Source: Pelagerythrobacter marensis
GTDB lineage: Bacteria > Pseudomonadota > Alphaproteobacteria > Sphingomonadales > Sphingomonadaceae
Direction of reading: 5' to 3'
DNA: 64,000 nucleotides
NCBI RefSeq assembly: GCF_036700095.1
Contig: NZ_CP144918.1
Span: forward strand, 2,233,001-2,297,000
Shown here: in pieces, positions 46,655-53,669 of the stretch
Numbering within the stretch: the first letter of the stretch is position 1
How the letters are laid out: each line of letters starts with the position of its first letter
Position numbers and translations under genes: made by a program
Notes under the pieces: generated by a model
The model's input: the letters and a program-made list of their open reading frames with translations, nothing else
Database searches by the model: none
Told to the model about the DNA's origin: nothing

Positions 46655-47481
46655 CGCGGATCGCCGTTCTTCAGATGACATCGGGCATCGTGCCGGCAGA
46701 CAATGCCGCCGCGATGGCGGACGCTGCACGGGAAGCGAAGGGCGAAGGGGCGGAAATGCTCTTCACACCCGAGATGTCGGGCCTGCTCGACCGCGATCGC
46801 GGCCGGGCGGCGCAGAACATTGCGCGGGAGGAGGATGACCGCGTGCTCGCTGCGATGCGCGAGGCGGCGGCGGAGCAGGGCCTGTGGATCGCTCTTGGAT
46901 CGCTCGCCGTCGCGCTGGACGAGGGCGGCGACGACGGGGCCCGATGGGCCAACCGGAGCTTTCTGATCGGGCCGGACGGGGCCGTCGCGGCGCGCTACGA
47001 CAAGATGCATATGTTCGACGTCGACCTCGCCAGTGGCGAAAGCTGGCGCGAATCGAACGCCTATCGACCCGGAAACGCGGTCGTGACCGCCGCGACGCCA
47101 GCGGGCCGGCTGGGCCTTGCCATCTGTTACGACTTGCGTTTCCCCGCGCTGTTCGAAGCGCTGGGCAGGGCGGCGTGCGACGTTATCGCCATACCCGCGG
47201 CCTTCACTGTCCCGACCGGCCGGGCGCACTGGCATGTCCTTCAGCGCGCCCGCGCGATCGAGGCGAGCGCCTTCGTCGTTGCCGCGGCGCAGGTGGGGCA
47301 GCACGCCGACGGGCGGCGCACTTACGGGCACAGTCTGGTCGTCGACCCCTGGGGCGAAGTCCTGCTCGACATGGGTGGCGAGCAGGCGGGGGTGGGTTTC
47401 GCGGACATCGATCGCCAGCGGATCGCCGACGTCCGGCGCCAGGTGCCGAGCCTTGCCAATCGCCGCAAAATGCCTGACTAG
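46651..47481 (+). CDS. Carbon-nitrogen hydrolase (nitrilase superfamily)
   Basis: A 276-residue enzyme with the Glu-Lys-Cys triad E41 (FTPEMSG), K118 (RYDKMHMFD) and C159 (LAICYDLRFP). The YDKMHMFDVDL pattern is like the Nit1/deaminated-glutathione amidase branch, which would fit with grxC next door, but this is a family-level inference. Translation is coupled to grxC by a four-base overlap. Confidence 0.88.
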   Translation: MTRIAVLQMTSGIVPADNAAAMADAAREAKGEGAEMLFTPEMSGLLDRDRGRAAQNIAREEDDRVLAAMREAAAEQGLWIALGSLAVALDEGGDDGARWANRSFLIGPDGAVAARYDKMHMFDVDLASGESWRESNAYRPGNAVVTAATPAGRLGLAICYDLRFPALFEALGRAACDVIAIPAAFTVPTGRAHWHVLQRARAIEASAFVVAAAQVGQHADGRRTYGHSLVVDPWGEVLLDMGGEQAGVGFADIDRQRIADVRRQVPSLANRRKMPD

Positions 47482-47490
47482 CGCGCCGCC

Positions 47491-47952
47491 ATGATCGTAT
47501 TCGACCTTTCCTGCGCCGAAGGCCATCGTTTCGAAGGCTGGTTCGGCTCGTCTGGCGAGTTCGCCGAACAGCAGGCGCGCGGCCTGGTGGTTTGCCCGCA
47601 ATGCGGATCGGCCGATGTCGCGAAAGCGCCGATGGCGCCAGCCGTTCCCGTGAAAGGGAACCGGCGTGCGGCGGAGCCCGGGCCGAAGCGCCAGGTCGCC
47701 GGGGGCAAGATTCCCGCCGAAGTCCGCAAGGCGATGGAGGCGCTGGCCCGGGCGCAGGCCAAGGCGCTCGAAAACAGCAAATGGGTCGGCGACGGCTTCG
47801 CCGAAGAATCGCGCGCCATGCACTATGGGGAGAAGGATCTGGAAGCGATCCACGGCAAGGCCACGCTCAAGGAAGCGCAGGAACTGCTCGACGAAGGGAT
47901 TTCGGTCGCCCCCCTGCCGTTTCCGGTGACGGAGCCGGACGAACTCAACTGA
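47491..47952 (+). CDS. DUF1178 family protein
   Basis: A 153-residue protein starting MIVFDLSCAEGHRFEGWF, with CPQCGSADVAKAPMAPAV, so that cysteines near residues 8, 36 and 39 can form a zinc ribbon. The rest is helical with a conserved IHGKATLKEAQELLDEG. This is the alphaproteobacterial DUF1178 family of unknown function, often next to the nitrilase gene as here. Confidence 0.9.
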   Translation: MIVFDLSCAEGHRFEGWFGSSGEFAEQQARGLVVCPQCGSADVAKAPMAPAVPVKGNRRAAEPGPKRQVAGGKIPAEVRKAMEALARAQAKALENSKWVGDGFAEESRAMHYGEKDLEAIHGKATLKEAQELLDEGISVAPLPFPVTEPDELN

Positions 47953-47991
47953 TTGCCAGCGCCGGCCGGGTCCCCTAAACGCCTGCCGCGT

Positions 47992-48068
47992 GCGCCCGTA
48001 GCTCAGTCGGATAGAGCATCGGATTCCTAATCCGGGGGCCACAGGTTCGAATCCTGTCGGGCGCACCA
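47992..48068 (+). tRNA. tRNA-Arg (anticodon CCT)
   Basis: A full 77-base cloverleaf with encoded CCA. Acceptor GCGCCCG/CGGGCGC, D arm GCTC/GAGC, anticodon stem TCGGA/TCCGG around loop TTCCTAA giving anticodon CCT, T arm AGGTTCGAATCCT. A recombinase remnant ends directly against its 3' side, so this is the probable integration site of the island to the right. Confidence 0.96.
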
Positions 48069-48071
48069 TTC

Positions 48072-48969
48072 TCGAACAAGCGAGAAGCTGCGGGCGTGGT
48101 TTTGGCCACGCCCCCTGCGGCACTCCGGGCCAGCACGGCTTTCGAGCCGCCGATGCGGGTTTCTCTGTCTTCGACTCGGACTTCGCTGAGTAGTAGGCGG
48201 ACATATGCTTGACGCAGATCGGGCGGGCCATGATGCAGCTTCTCGCGCAGAAGCAGAGCTAACTTCTCGATTTTGTCCGTCGTGACCACTGGCTCCGCCA
48301 TGGCGAGGCGGCGCGTCAGGTCTGAAATCTGCTCGGCTAGCTCGTCCCGCCGGAATCACAGATTGATCAGACGCTCGCGCATCAACGCGTCTCCAGCATC
48401 CATCAACCCTTTCTCGACTAGCTCCAGCAGCCGGGTGATGCCTGCTTCGGCTTCCTTGTGGTCCTGTCGCATCTGCCGCAGTCGTTCGCGATTGCGATCC
48501 TCGCGTTCGAGCGCGGTACGCAGGTAGTCGCTGAGCAGGCCAACGAGATGATCGGGTTGCAATATCTGCTTCGTCACCTCGCCGATCACGATGCCATCGA
48601 GCTTGTCCATCGGCATGCGCAGACCCTTGCAGCCGAAGGGACCTTCCTTGAGGCGGGTGGAGCAGCAGTAGTAGCGATACTGCCCGCCCTTTCCGGTGTT
48701 CTCAATCAGAGCCGCTCCGCAATTGCCGCAGCGCGCTACACCCGCCAGCAGTGTCGGCGAGTAGACGATACGCGGCGCGACCCGCTTTGGCGACCTGCTC
48801 TGGAGCAGCGCCTGCACGGCGTTGAAAGTCTTTTCTTCGATGATGGCAAGAACCTCGAAGGGCACCCATTCGAAGGGCGGACGAGGCCAACCGTTGCGGC
48901 TGTCAGTGCGGTTAAAATGATGCAGACCGTGATAGGTAGTGGAGGTCAGAATATCGTGAACGCCGCCCG
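48072..48969 (-). pseudogene. Large serine recombinase remnant, 5'-truncated and interrupted by a stop
   Basis: The minus strand encodes the middle and end of a resolvase-type recombinase: GGVHDILTSTTYHGLHHF (Recombinase domain), a zinc ribbon (CGNCGAALIENTGKGG ... YYCCSTR) and a coiled-coil. The frame stops at TGA 48356-48358 and continues in the same frame through RRDELAEQISDLTRRLAM and DLRQAYVRLLLSEVRVEDR. The catalytic N-terminus is missing: the sequence ends at 48969 where the IS3-type element begins. It is not functional as it stands. Confidence 0.85.
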
Positions 48970-49054
48970 TGGTTGCTCTGCCACCTGAAAACTGGACCGC
49001 TTGGAAGTAGAGTTTTCTGCCGTATGTTCCTTCGGCTGGGCGAGGAGTTGTGGC

Positions 49055-49321
49055 ATGAAGGCATCGAAGTTCACGGACGCGCAGAAGGCATTCGTGGTCA
49101 AGCAGGGTGAGGAGGGCACGCCGGTTGCGGAGATCTGCCGCAAGGCGGGGATCAGCCAGGCGACGTACTTCAACTGGAAGAAGAAGCACGCCGGGTTGCT
49201 GCCATCGGAGATGCGCCGGCTGCGGGAGCTCGAGGATGAGAACGGACGGCTGAAGAAGATCGTGGCGGATCTGACGCTGGATCGTGAGATGCTGCAGGAT
49301 GTCATCAAACGAAAGCTCTGA
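49055..49321 (+). CDS. IS3-family transposase OrfA
   Basis: An 88-residue helix-turn-helix protein (MKASKFTDAQKAFVVKQGEE, then AEICRKAGISQATYFNWKKK) ending in a leucine-zipper-like coiled coil with LRELEDENGRLKKIVADLT. It binds the IS ends and is normally joined to OrfB by frameshifting. Confidence 0.9.
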   Translation: MKASKFTDAQKAFVVKQGEEGTPVAEICRKAGISQATYFNWKKKHAGLLPSEMRRLRELEDENGRLKKIVADLTLDREMLQDVIKRKL

Positions 49322-50187
49322 GGCCGGATCGGAAGCGCGAGATCATCGACGAGGTTCGGCAGGACTGGCAGGTGACGATCCGCAGGGCATGTGCCGCACT
49401 GCACTTCGATCGTTCGACCTATCACTACCGGTCCCGCCGCACCGATCCGGCCTTTTTGAAGAAGCGTATCAAGGAGATCTGCGAGACGCATGTCCGCTAC
49501 GGCTATCGACGCGTGTACTACATTCTTCGCCGCGACGGTTGGGTTGTGAACATGAAGAAGGTCTATCGCCTTTACAGGGAGTTAGATCTCCAGCTCAGGA
49601 ACAAGACGCCCAAGCGTCGGGTCAAAGCGAAGCTGCGGGAGGATCGCACGATGGCGATCCGGCCGAACGATGTGTGGGCGATGGACTTTGTTCATGACCA
49701 GCTGGCGACTGGCCGCAAGCTGCGTATCCTGACGGTGGTCGATACGTTCTCGCGTCTGTCACCGGTGATCGACCCACGGTTCAGTTACCGGGGCGAAGAT
49801 GTGGTTGCGACGCTGGAAAGGGCTTGCCGGAAGATCGGCTATCCAAAGACGATACGGGTGGACAATGGCAGCGAGTTCATCTCGCGCGACATGGATCTGT
49901 GGGCTTACCAGCGCGGTGTGATCCTGGACTTCTCCCGCCCAGGTAAGCCCACAGATAACGCGTTCATCGAAGCGTTCAACAGCAAGCTACGGAGCGAATG
50001 CCTGAACGCGCACTGGTTCCTGTCGCTGCAAGATGCTTGCGAAAAGCTGGAGGCATGGCGTAGACACTACAACGAAGAGCGACCGCACAGCGCGATCGGG
50101 AATATCCCCCCGATCTTGCTGGCAAACTCAGCCGGTGCAACCAGCCCACCGGACCCGAGAAAGGCGGAAAACTCCAGGCCCGAGTGA
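49318..50187 (+). CDS. IS3-family transposase OrfB (DDE catalytic part)
   Basis: About 290 residues from the shared AAAGCTCTG region; an internal GTG at 49372 is the first start codon in this frame, so a -1 frameshift from OrfA is expected. DVWAMDFVHDQL gives the first aspartate, IRVDNGSEFIS the second and PTDNAFIEAFNSKLRSECL the glutamate of the DDE triad. It appears intact, so the element may still be mobile. Confidence 0.9.
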   Translation: MRPDRKREIIDEVRQDWQVTIRRACAALHFDRSTYHYRSRRTDPAFLKKRIKEICETHVRYGYRRVYYILRRDGWVVNMKKVYRLYRELDLQLRNKTPKRRVKAKLREDRTMAIRPNDVWAMDFVHDQLATGRKLRILTVVDTFSRLSPVIDPRFSYRGEDVVATLERACRKIGYPKTIRVDNGSEFISRDMDLWAYQRGVILDFSRPGKPTDNAFIEAFNSKLRSECLNAHWFLSLQDACEKLEAWRRHYNEERPHSAIGNIPPILLANSAGATSPPDPRKAENSRPE

Positions 50188-50221
50188 TCCAAGGTTGGGT
50201 AGCAGTGCAACAACCGCCCGG

Positions 50222-50534
50222 CTCTAATCCCAGCTGGAGGAAAGCTGGGGGTCACGTCAACCTTGCTACACTTCCCCTGCAGCACCCGCTGCGTACGGTG
50301 TGCTCGCAGATTACCCACCTGCGAGTGGCGAGACCGGGCCTGCACCTGACCATGACTGGAGACCATGAACCGCGATGCCGATGGGAGCGAGGCGGCACCG
50401 GAACGGTGCCGGATCGAGCCGCTGGGGGTGCCGTCAGAACCGCCGCTAATGATGTGCCGGGGAGGGATATTCGGCGCGGTCAGTGCCAGCGCTTCTATCT
50501 TGCTGTGGCCCCAAATCCAAAGGAGCGGCATGTT
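50222..50534. other. Gap of about 310 bases without a supported gene
   Basis: No convincing coding region. On the minus strand a frame reads KCSKVDVTPSFPPAGIRAG near the IS end, and it looks like the edge of an older mobile element rather than the missing recombinase part. It separates the IS from the last immunity-type gene of the RHS locus. Confidence 0.3.
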
Positions 50535-51005
50535 TCAATCGGCTTGTGGAACATCGCGGATTTCCCCTTCGATAGAGAAGTTTCCTTTAACGACCACACC
50601 GCCGCGCAGGTCTGGCACCCTGCCGTAGATTCCCGGCGTTTCGGATTTGCTACCCTCAAACGACACGCGAAGTATCTTTTCGCGCGGCGAATCAAGCAAC
50701 GCGCTAACTTCGTCCGGCGGAGTATCTAAAAAATCCAGCGAGTAGGCACTTTCGATTGACCCACGCTCAAGGTCTTCTTTATTTAGAAAAAGCAAAGAAG
50801 TATCGAAATCGACCAACCAATACCCATTCATCTGCTCAGTTTTGAACTGAGCCACGCATTCCGGAGTTCCATAAAACACCGTCTTGCCGGCAGATTCTAC
50901 CGTGCAGTCTTTGCCTTGACCTTTTTCCGAATTTTCCGTGCAACCAGCGAAGAATAGCACCTCGAGCAAAAGGGTGTATGTGACTGAGGCTTTCGTTGTG
51001 CTCAT
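50535..51005 (-). CDS. Putative lipoprotein, candidate immunity protein for the bare RHS tip
   Basis: A 156-residue protein with a hydrophobic N-terminus ending in lipobox FFAGC (Cys22). It is acidic and lower in GC than the core genome. The start overlaps the stop of the JAMM-type tip by four bases (ATGA). Being directly downstream of a toxin-like tip, and a different protein from the other three small genes in equivalent positions, it is the candidate neutralising partner, acting at a membrane. I recognise no family. Confidence 0.6.
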   Translation of the reverse strand: MSTTKASVTYTLLLEVLFFAGCTENSEKGQGKDCTVESAGKTVFYGTPECVAQFKTEQMNGYWLVDFDTSLLFLNKEDLERGSIESAYSLDFLDTPPDEVSALLDSPREKILRVSFEGSKSETPGIYGRVPDLRGGVVVKGNFSIEGEIRDVPQAD

Positions 51006-51430
51006 TTGCAGACGCGCTCCGTGCCGACAACTACGTTGCCAAGCTCCCGTCCGTTATCGCCACCGATAAACGAGAGATATCCTCGACGCTCTGCCGTGAT
51101 GCCATCCATGGACGAGGGGTATAACCGATTACCTGGATGCGTATGAAAACCTCCGACAAGGCGGTCACCATACTGCTGGGCGGCTCTGTTATATACGATC
51201 TGGTCAAGTCTGCCCGTGTTGGCCGAGTTGCCCGCATAAATATCTGTTGCCCCAAACCCACCGTCTGCCAATCGAACTATGAAAAAGAAATGCTCATTCC
51301 CTGTCTGCGCGGTTCGACCAATTGCCAGACGGGCCGCAAGGTGAAAGAGATTGCTGCGCTGAATTTCATCGGAAAGCTGGGCATCAGAGCCACTGAGGGG
51401 CACCCACGAGCACGGCGGATCATTTTGCGG
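51002..51430 (-). CDS. Orphan RHS C-terminal tip with a JAMM metalloprotease motif
   Basis: Counting from the GTG at 51403, a 133-residue domain contains FHTHPGNRLYPSSMD (H87, H89, S97, D100), an exact HxH-x7-SxxD JAMM zinc motif, with E37 as possible upstream glutamate; the fold resembles DUF4329/JAB domains found at toxin tips. In the same frame it begins directly after the stop of the preceding small gene with PQNDPPC, the seam sequence that joins core to tip in the longer RHS copies. It has no RHS core, and whether it is translated alone is unclear. Confidence 0.65.
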   Translation of the reverse strand, partial: PQNDPPCSWVPLSGSDAQLSDEIQRSNLFHLAARLAIGRTAQTGNEHFFFIVRLADGGFGATDIYAGNSANTGRLDQIVYNRAAQQYGDRLVGGFHTHPGNRLYPSSMDGITAERRGYLSFIGGDNGRELGNVVVGTERVCK

Positions 51431-51775
51431 CTATCCTTCAGACGGCAACTCCTTAGCTATGTACCAATAAACCACTCCAACAAGAATGGCATTGATTGGT
51501 ATAAGAAGTACGAACGGAAAACCTGGCACCAGTATTAAAAAGGCAGCCATTACAACCGTCGCAGGCAGCATGAACATCGCGAGAATTCTGATGATGTCCC
51601 CTCTTGGTTTTCGCTTCTTATGATCTTGATAAGTGTAGAAGGATAAAGCCAATGCTAGTAAGAGCGAGGCTGTGAGGTCAGTTTCAACTTCGCCCATGCC
51701 AACGGCGATGGGTACAACCAGATAGAAAGCGGCCATGCTTATGAGCACTATCGCCGTTACAGCGCGATCACTCAT
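51431..51775 (-). CDS. Small membrane protein, candidate immunity protein of RHS copy C
   Basis: A 114-residue protein with four predicted membrane helices (about residues 7-26, 34-49, 62-82 and 87-106) and a basic loop DHKKRKPRGD. Its ATG overlaps the stop of RHS copy C (TAATG). A polytopic immunity protein suggests the copy C tip acts on the inner membrane. No family recognised. Confidence 0.6.
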   Translation of the reverse strand: MSDRAVTAIVLISMAAFYLVVPIAVGMGEVETDLTASLLLALALSFYTYQDHKKRKPRGDIIRILAMFMLPATVVMAAFLILVPGFPFVLLIPINAILVGVVYWYIAKELPSEG

Positions 51776-53136
51776 TACGAGCCGCTCCGGCACTGCACAA
51801 AGCGATTCCCGATTTTCTGCCCTTCGTACAGGATCCCAGCTGCCGCTGTAACTCCGCCCCCGACCTTGGCGCCGCGCGCGAATGCACTGCCTACAGACGC
51901 TATGCCTCCGGCGTTCGCAGTTCCCTTGCCTGCCAAGGAAATGACGCCGCCAATCCCATCCTTTGTTGCAGCAGAGTAACCCAAGGCGGCGACACTGACG
52001 GTCCCTCCGACTAGCGCTCCGACAATTCTCGCTTTCGTAGATAGGACAAAAGCTGCTCCGCCAAGCACAGCCAAAGCCGCACCTGTTGGGTCTTCAGCGA
52101 CTGCATCATAAGCGCAGGAGGAGATTGAGGGCTCCTCCTCCCTTTGCGGCGGCAGACGTCCACCGCCGAAACCATCTTCGGGTGAGGGTGAGGGGGCTGG
52201 CCCGCTGGGAGGAATGATGCCTTCACCTCCGTTGTCTTTGCCTCCGCTCCCTCCACCACGGCCAGTGTCAGCGCAGACCACAACATGGTGGTCCCATTGC
52301 TTTGTTTCCGAGTTCCAGACCCATTCGACCCCGCTTTTGCAAAGCCCCAGCGGATCGACGAAGTTAGCCGGATCGCTGCCCACATAGTTGTAGAGGTTCA
52401 TCCCGTCGGCATATCCGATGGGATCGGTCTGGAGGAACCGGCCGAGGGTGGGCGAGTACATACGCGCCTTGTAGTAGTAGAGGCCCGCTTCCTCCAGCCA
52501 CACCTGCCCGGTGTACTGGAACCGCCCGAGGTTGTCGTCGGCAGGGATGCCATACTCGTCGTAGGCATTGGCCCCGAGCAGCGCTCCGCTCGCATTCGAC
52601 ACCGCGATGATCGAGCCACGCTCGTCGGCGTGGAGGAACCGGCGGTTCGTCGTGCCTGAGCCTTCGTACCACACGATCGGGCTGTCGATCCCGGGGCCGT
52701 GGACATAGCGCCGCAGCAGCTGGTTCGAGGTATTGTACTCCCCGATCATCGCGATCCCGTCATAGCCGAACCGCGTGGTCGGGCCACCGCTGGTGAGGTC
52801 GTCCACCTGCCACAACCGCCCGAGCGGATCGTAGGCCAAGCTCGCTGCACCCGTGACCCCGGTCAGCAGGTTCTCGCTGGTATAGGCGAACGTATCGGTC
52901 CCCGAGTTGGTCAGGTTGCCGCGCGTATCGTAGGACAGCGTAACGCCGCCTGCGCTGGTCAACTGGTTGCGACCGTTGACCGTGTAGATCCGGTCGACAT
53001 TGTAGAGCCCGTCGAACGCATAGGCATCGTTCGACTGTGTGGCCTGCGTTCCCCATGCAGCTCCTGCTGCGTAGGTTGTGCTCGATAAACTCCATAATTC
53101 GCGGGGATGATCCGGTTTCTGAACCCGATCGTTCAA
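51775..53136 (-). CDS. Displaced RHS core plus tip, copy C
   Basis: A 453-residue frame that is the end of an RHS protein, not a whole one. It contains YD repeats, the core end NLYNYVGSDPANFVDPLGL, a glycine/proline linker shared with copy B, the seam GFGGGRLPPQ and then a tip of about 110 residues rich in glycine and alanine (VLSTKARIVGALVGGTVS, KVGGGVTAAAGILYEGQKIG) ending with cysteine. The first 30 residues (NDRVQKPDHPRELWS) come from unrelated sequence. There is no signal peptide or clear promoter. Probably silent unless recombined with the intact gene. Confidence 0.75.
   Translation of the reverse strand: MNDRVQKPDHPRELWSLSSTTYAAGAAWGTQATQSNDAYAFDGLYNVDRIYTVNGRNQLTSAGGVTLSYDTRGNLTNSGTDTFAYTSENLLTGVTGAASLAYDPLGRLWQVDDLTSGGPTTRFGYDGIAMIGEYNTSNQLLRRYVHGPGIDSPIVWYEGSGTTNRRFLHADERGSIIAVSNASGALLGANAYDEYGIPADDNLGRFQYTGQVWLEEAGLYYYKARMYSPTLGRFLQTDPIGYADGMNLYNYVGSDPANFVDPLGLCKSGVEWVWNSETKQWDHHVVVCADTGRGGGSGGKDNGGEGIIPPSGPAPSPSPEDGFGGGRLPPQREEEPSISSCAYDAVAEDPTGAALAVLGGAAFVLSTKARIVGALVGGTVSVAALGYSAATKDGIGGVISLAGKGTANAGGIASVGSAFARGAKVGGGVTAAAGILYEGQKIGNRFVQCRSGS
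52150..53042. repeat. Direct repeat of RHS core, copy C
   Basis: About 893 bases almost identical to 54081-54973 in the same orientation; I noticed only about three base differences. It begins at the tip seam and stops abruptly at 53042. Confidence 0.88.
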
Positions 53137-53171
53137 AGGGGAAACGAAGTTGAGCCAGCGACAGATGGGGT
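53043..53171. other. Non-RHS junction segment
   Basis: Between the break of copy C and the lipoprotein gene, this stretch matches neither RHS core nor immunity genes. It reads in frame into copy C but with no recognisable protein. It is probably a scar of an insertion or deletion. Confidence 0.35.
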
Positions 53172-53666
53172 CTAATTTTCGCCGCAGGGATTAGCATCAG
53201 TTTCAGCGGCAGAGCGGTTCAGTTGTACGCCCTCCATCGTTTCCAAGCCTGTTACAACCGCGCGGTGGAAAGCCGAATCCTTGCCTTCGTTCTTATGATA
53301 AAAGAGGCTTACGCGGAGGTCTTCACCAACGCTGCCAAAGTTCGACGCTATGAGCAGAACCTTCCCATCACCATTCTGAATGTCAGCCTGTATCGGCTTG
53401 CCTTCAGGAATGACCGCAGGATTTGCGTCAATGGTTTCGAGGTCAGCTTTCGCCTGCCCTCCATATTCGCGAAAGCGATAGCCAAATCGATCCGATATGC
53501 CGCGAAGCAAGCCCATCGCTCGATCAGCTTCGCCCGAGCGATCAAAACATACATACAGAGTCTGGTCCGCGCGTTTACTGCCCTCACAAGCTTGTAAAGC
53601 AAGAATTCCCATCAGAAGCGCGATGAGAGCGGCAATTCGACGTGCCTCGAGAGGTCGATCGATCAT
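53172..53666 (-). CDS. Putative lipoprotein, candidate immunity protein of RHS copy B
   Basis: A 164-residue protein with signal and lipobox ALQAC (Cys27). It starts three bases after the stop of RHS copy B. A lipoprotein immunity suggests a toxin acting in the periplasm. No family recognised, and it is unrelated by eye to the lipoprotein at 50535. Confidence 0.6.
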   Translation of the reverse strand: MIDRPLEARRIAALIALLMGILALQACEGSKRADQTLYVCFDRSGEADRAMGLLRGISDRFGYRFREYGGQAKADLETIDANPAVIPEGKPIQADIQNGDGKVLLIASNFGSVGEDLRVSLFYHKNEGKDSAFHRAVVTGLETMEGVQLNRSAAETDANPCGEN

Positions 53667-53669
53667 CTC

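Larger units (their letters stand above)
48970..50214 (+). mobile_element. IS3-family insertion sequence
   Basis: About 1,245 bp with two overlapping transposase frames. Imperfect terminal inverted repeats: left TGGTTGCTCTGCCACC (48970-48985), right, reverse strand, TTGTTGCACTGCTACC (50214-50199); similarity continues inwards to GAGTTTTC. CCGCCCG occurs immediately outside both ends (48963-48969 and 50215-50221); a 3-base CCG or the full 7 bases could be the target duplication. The right flank does not continue the recombinase. Confidence 0.85.

Noticed and set aside
47975-48359. Minus-strand frames reading across tRNA-Arg (ending in RIRTCGPRIR or RQDSNLWPPD)
   Set aside because: These are translations of tRNA sequence joined to the recombinase tail. 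Only the part up to about 48072 belongs to the recombinase remnant.
50184-50729. 181-residue plus-strand frame right of the IS
   Set aside because: It covers the end of the lipoprotein gene in antisense and a gap of unclear origin, with no recognisable domain.
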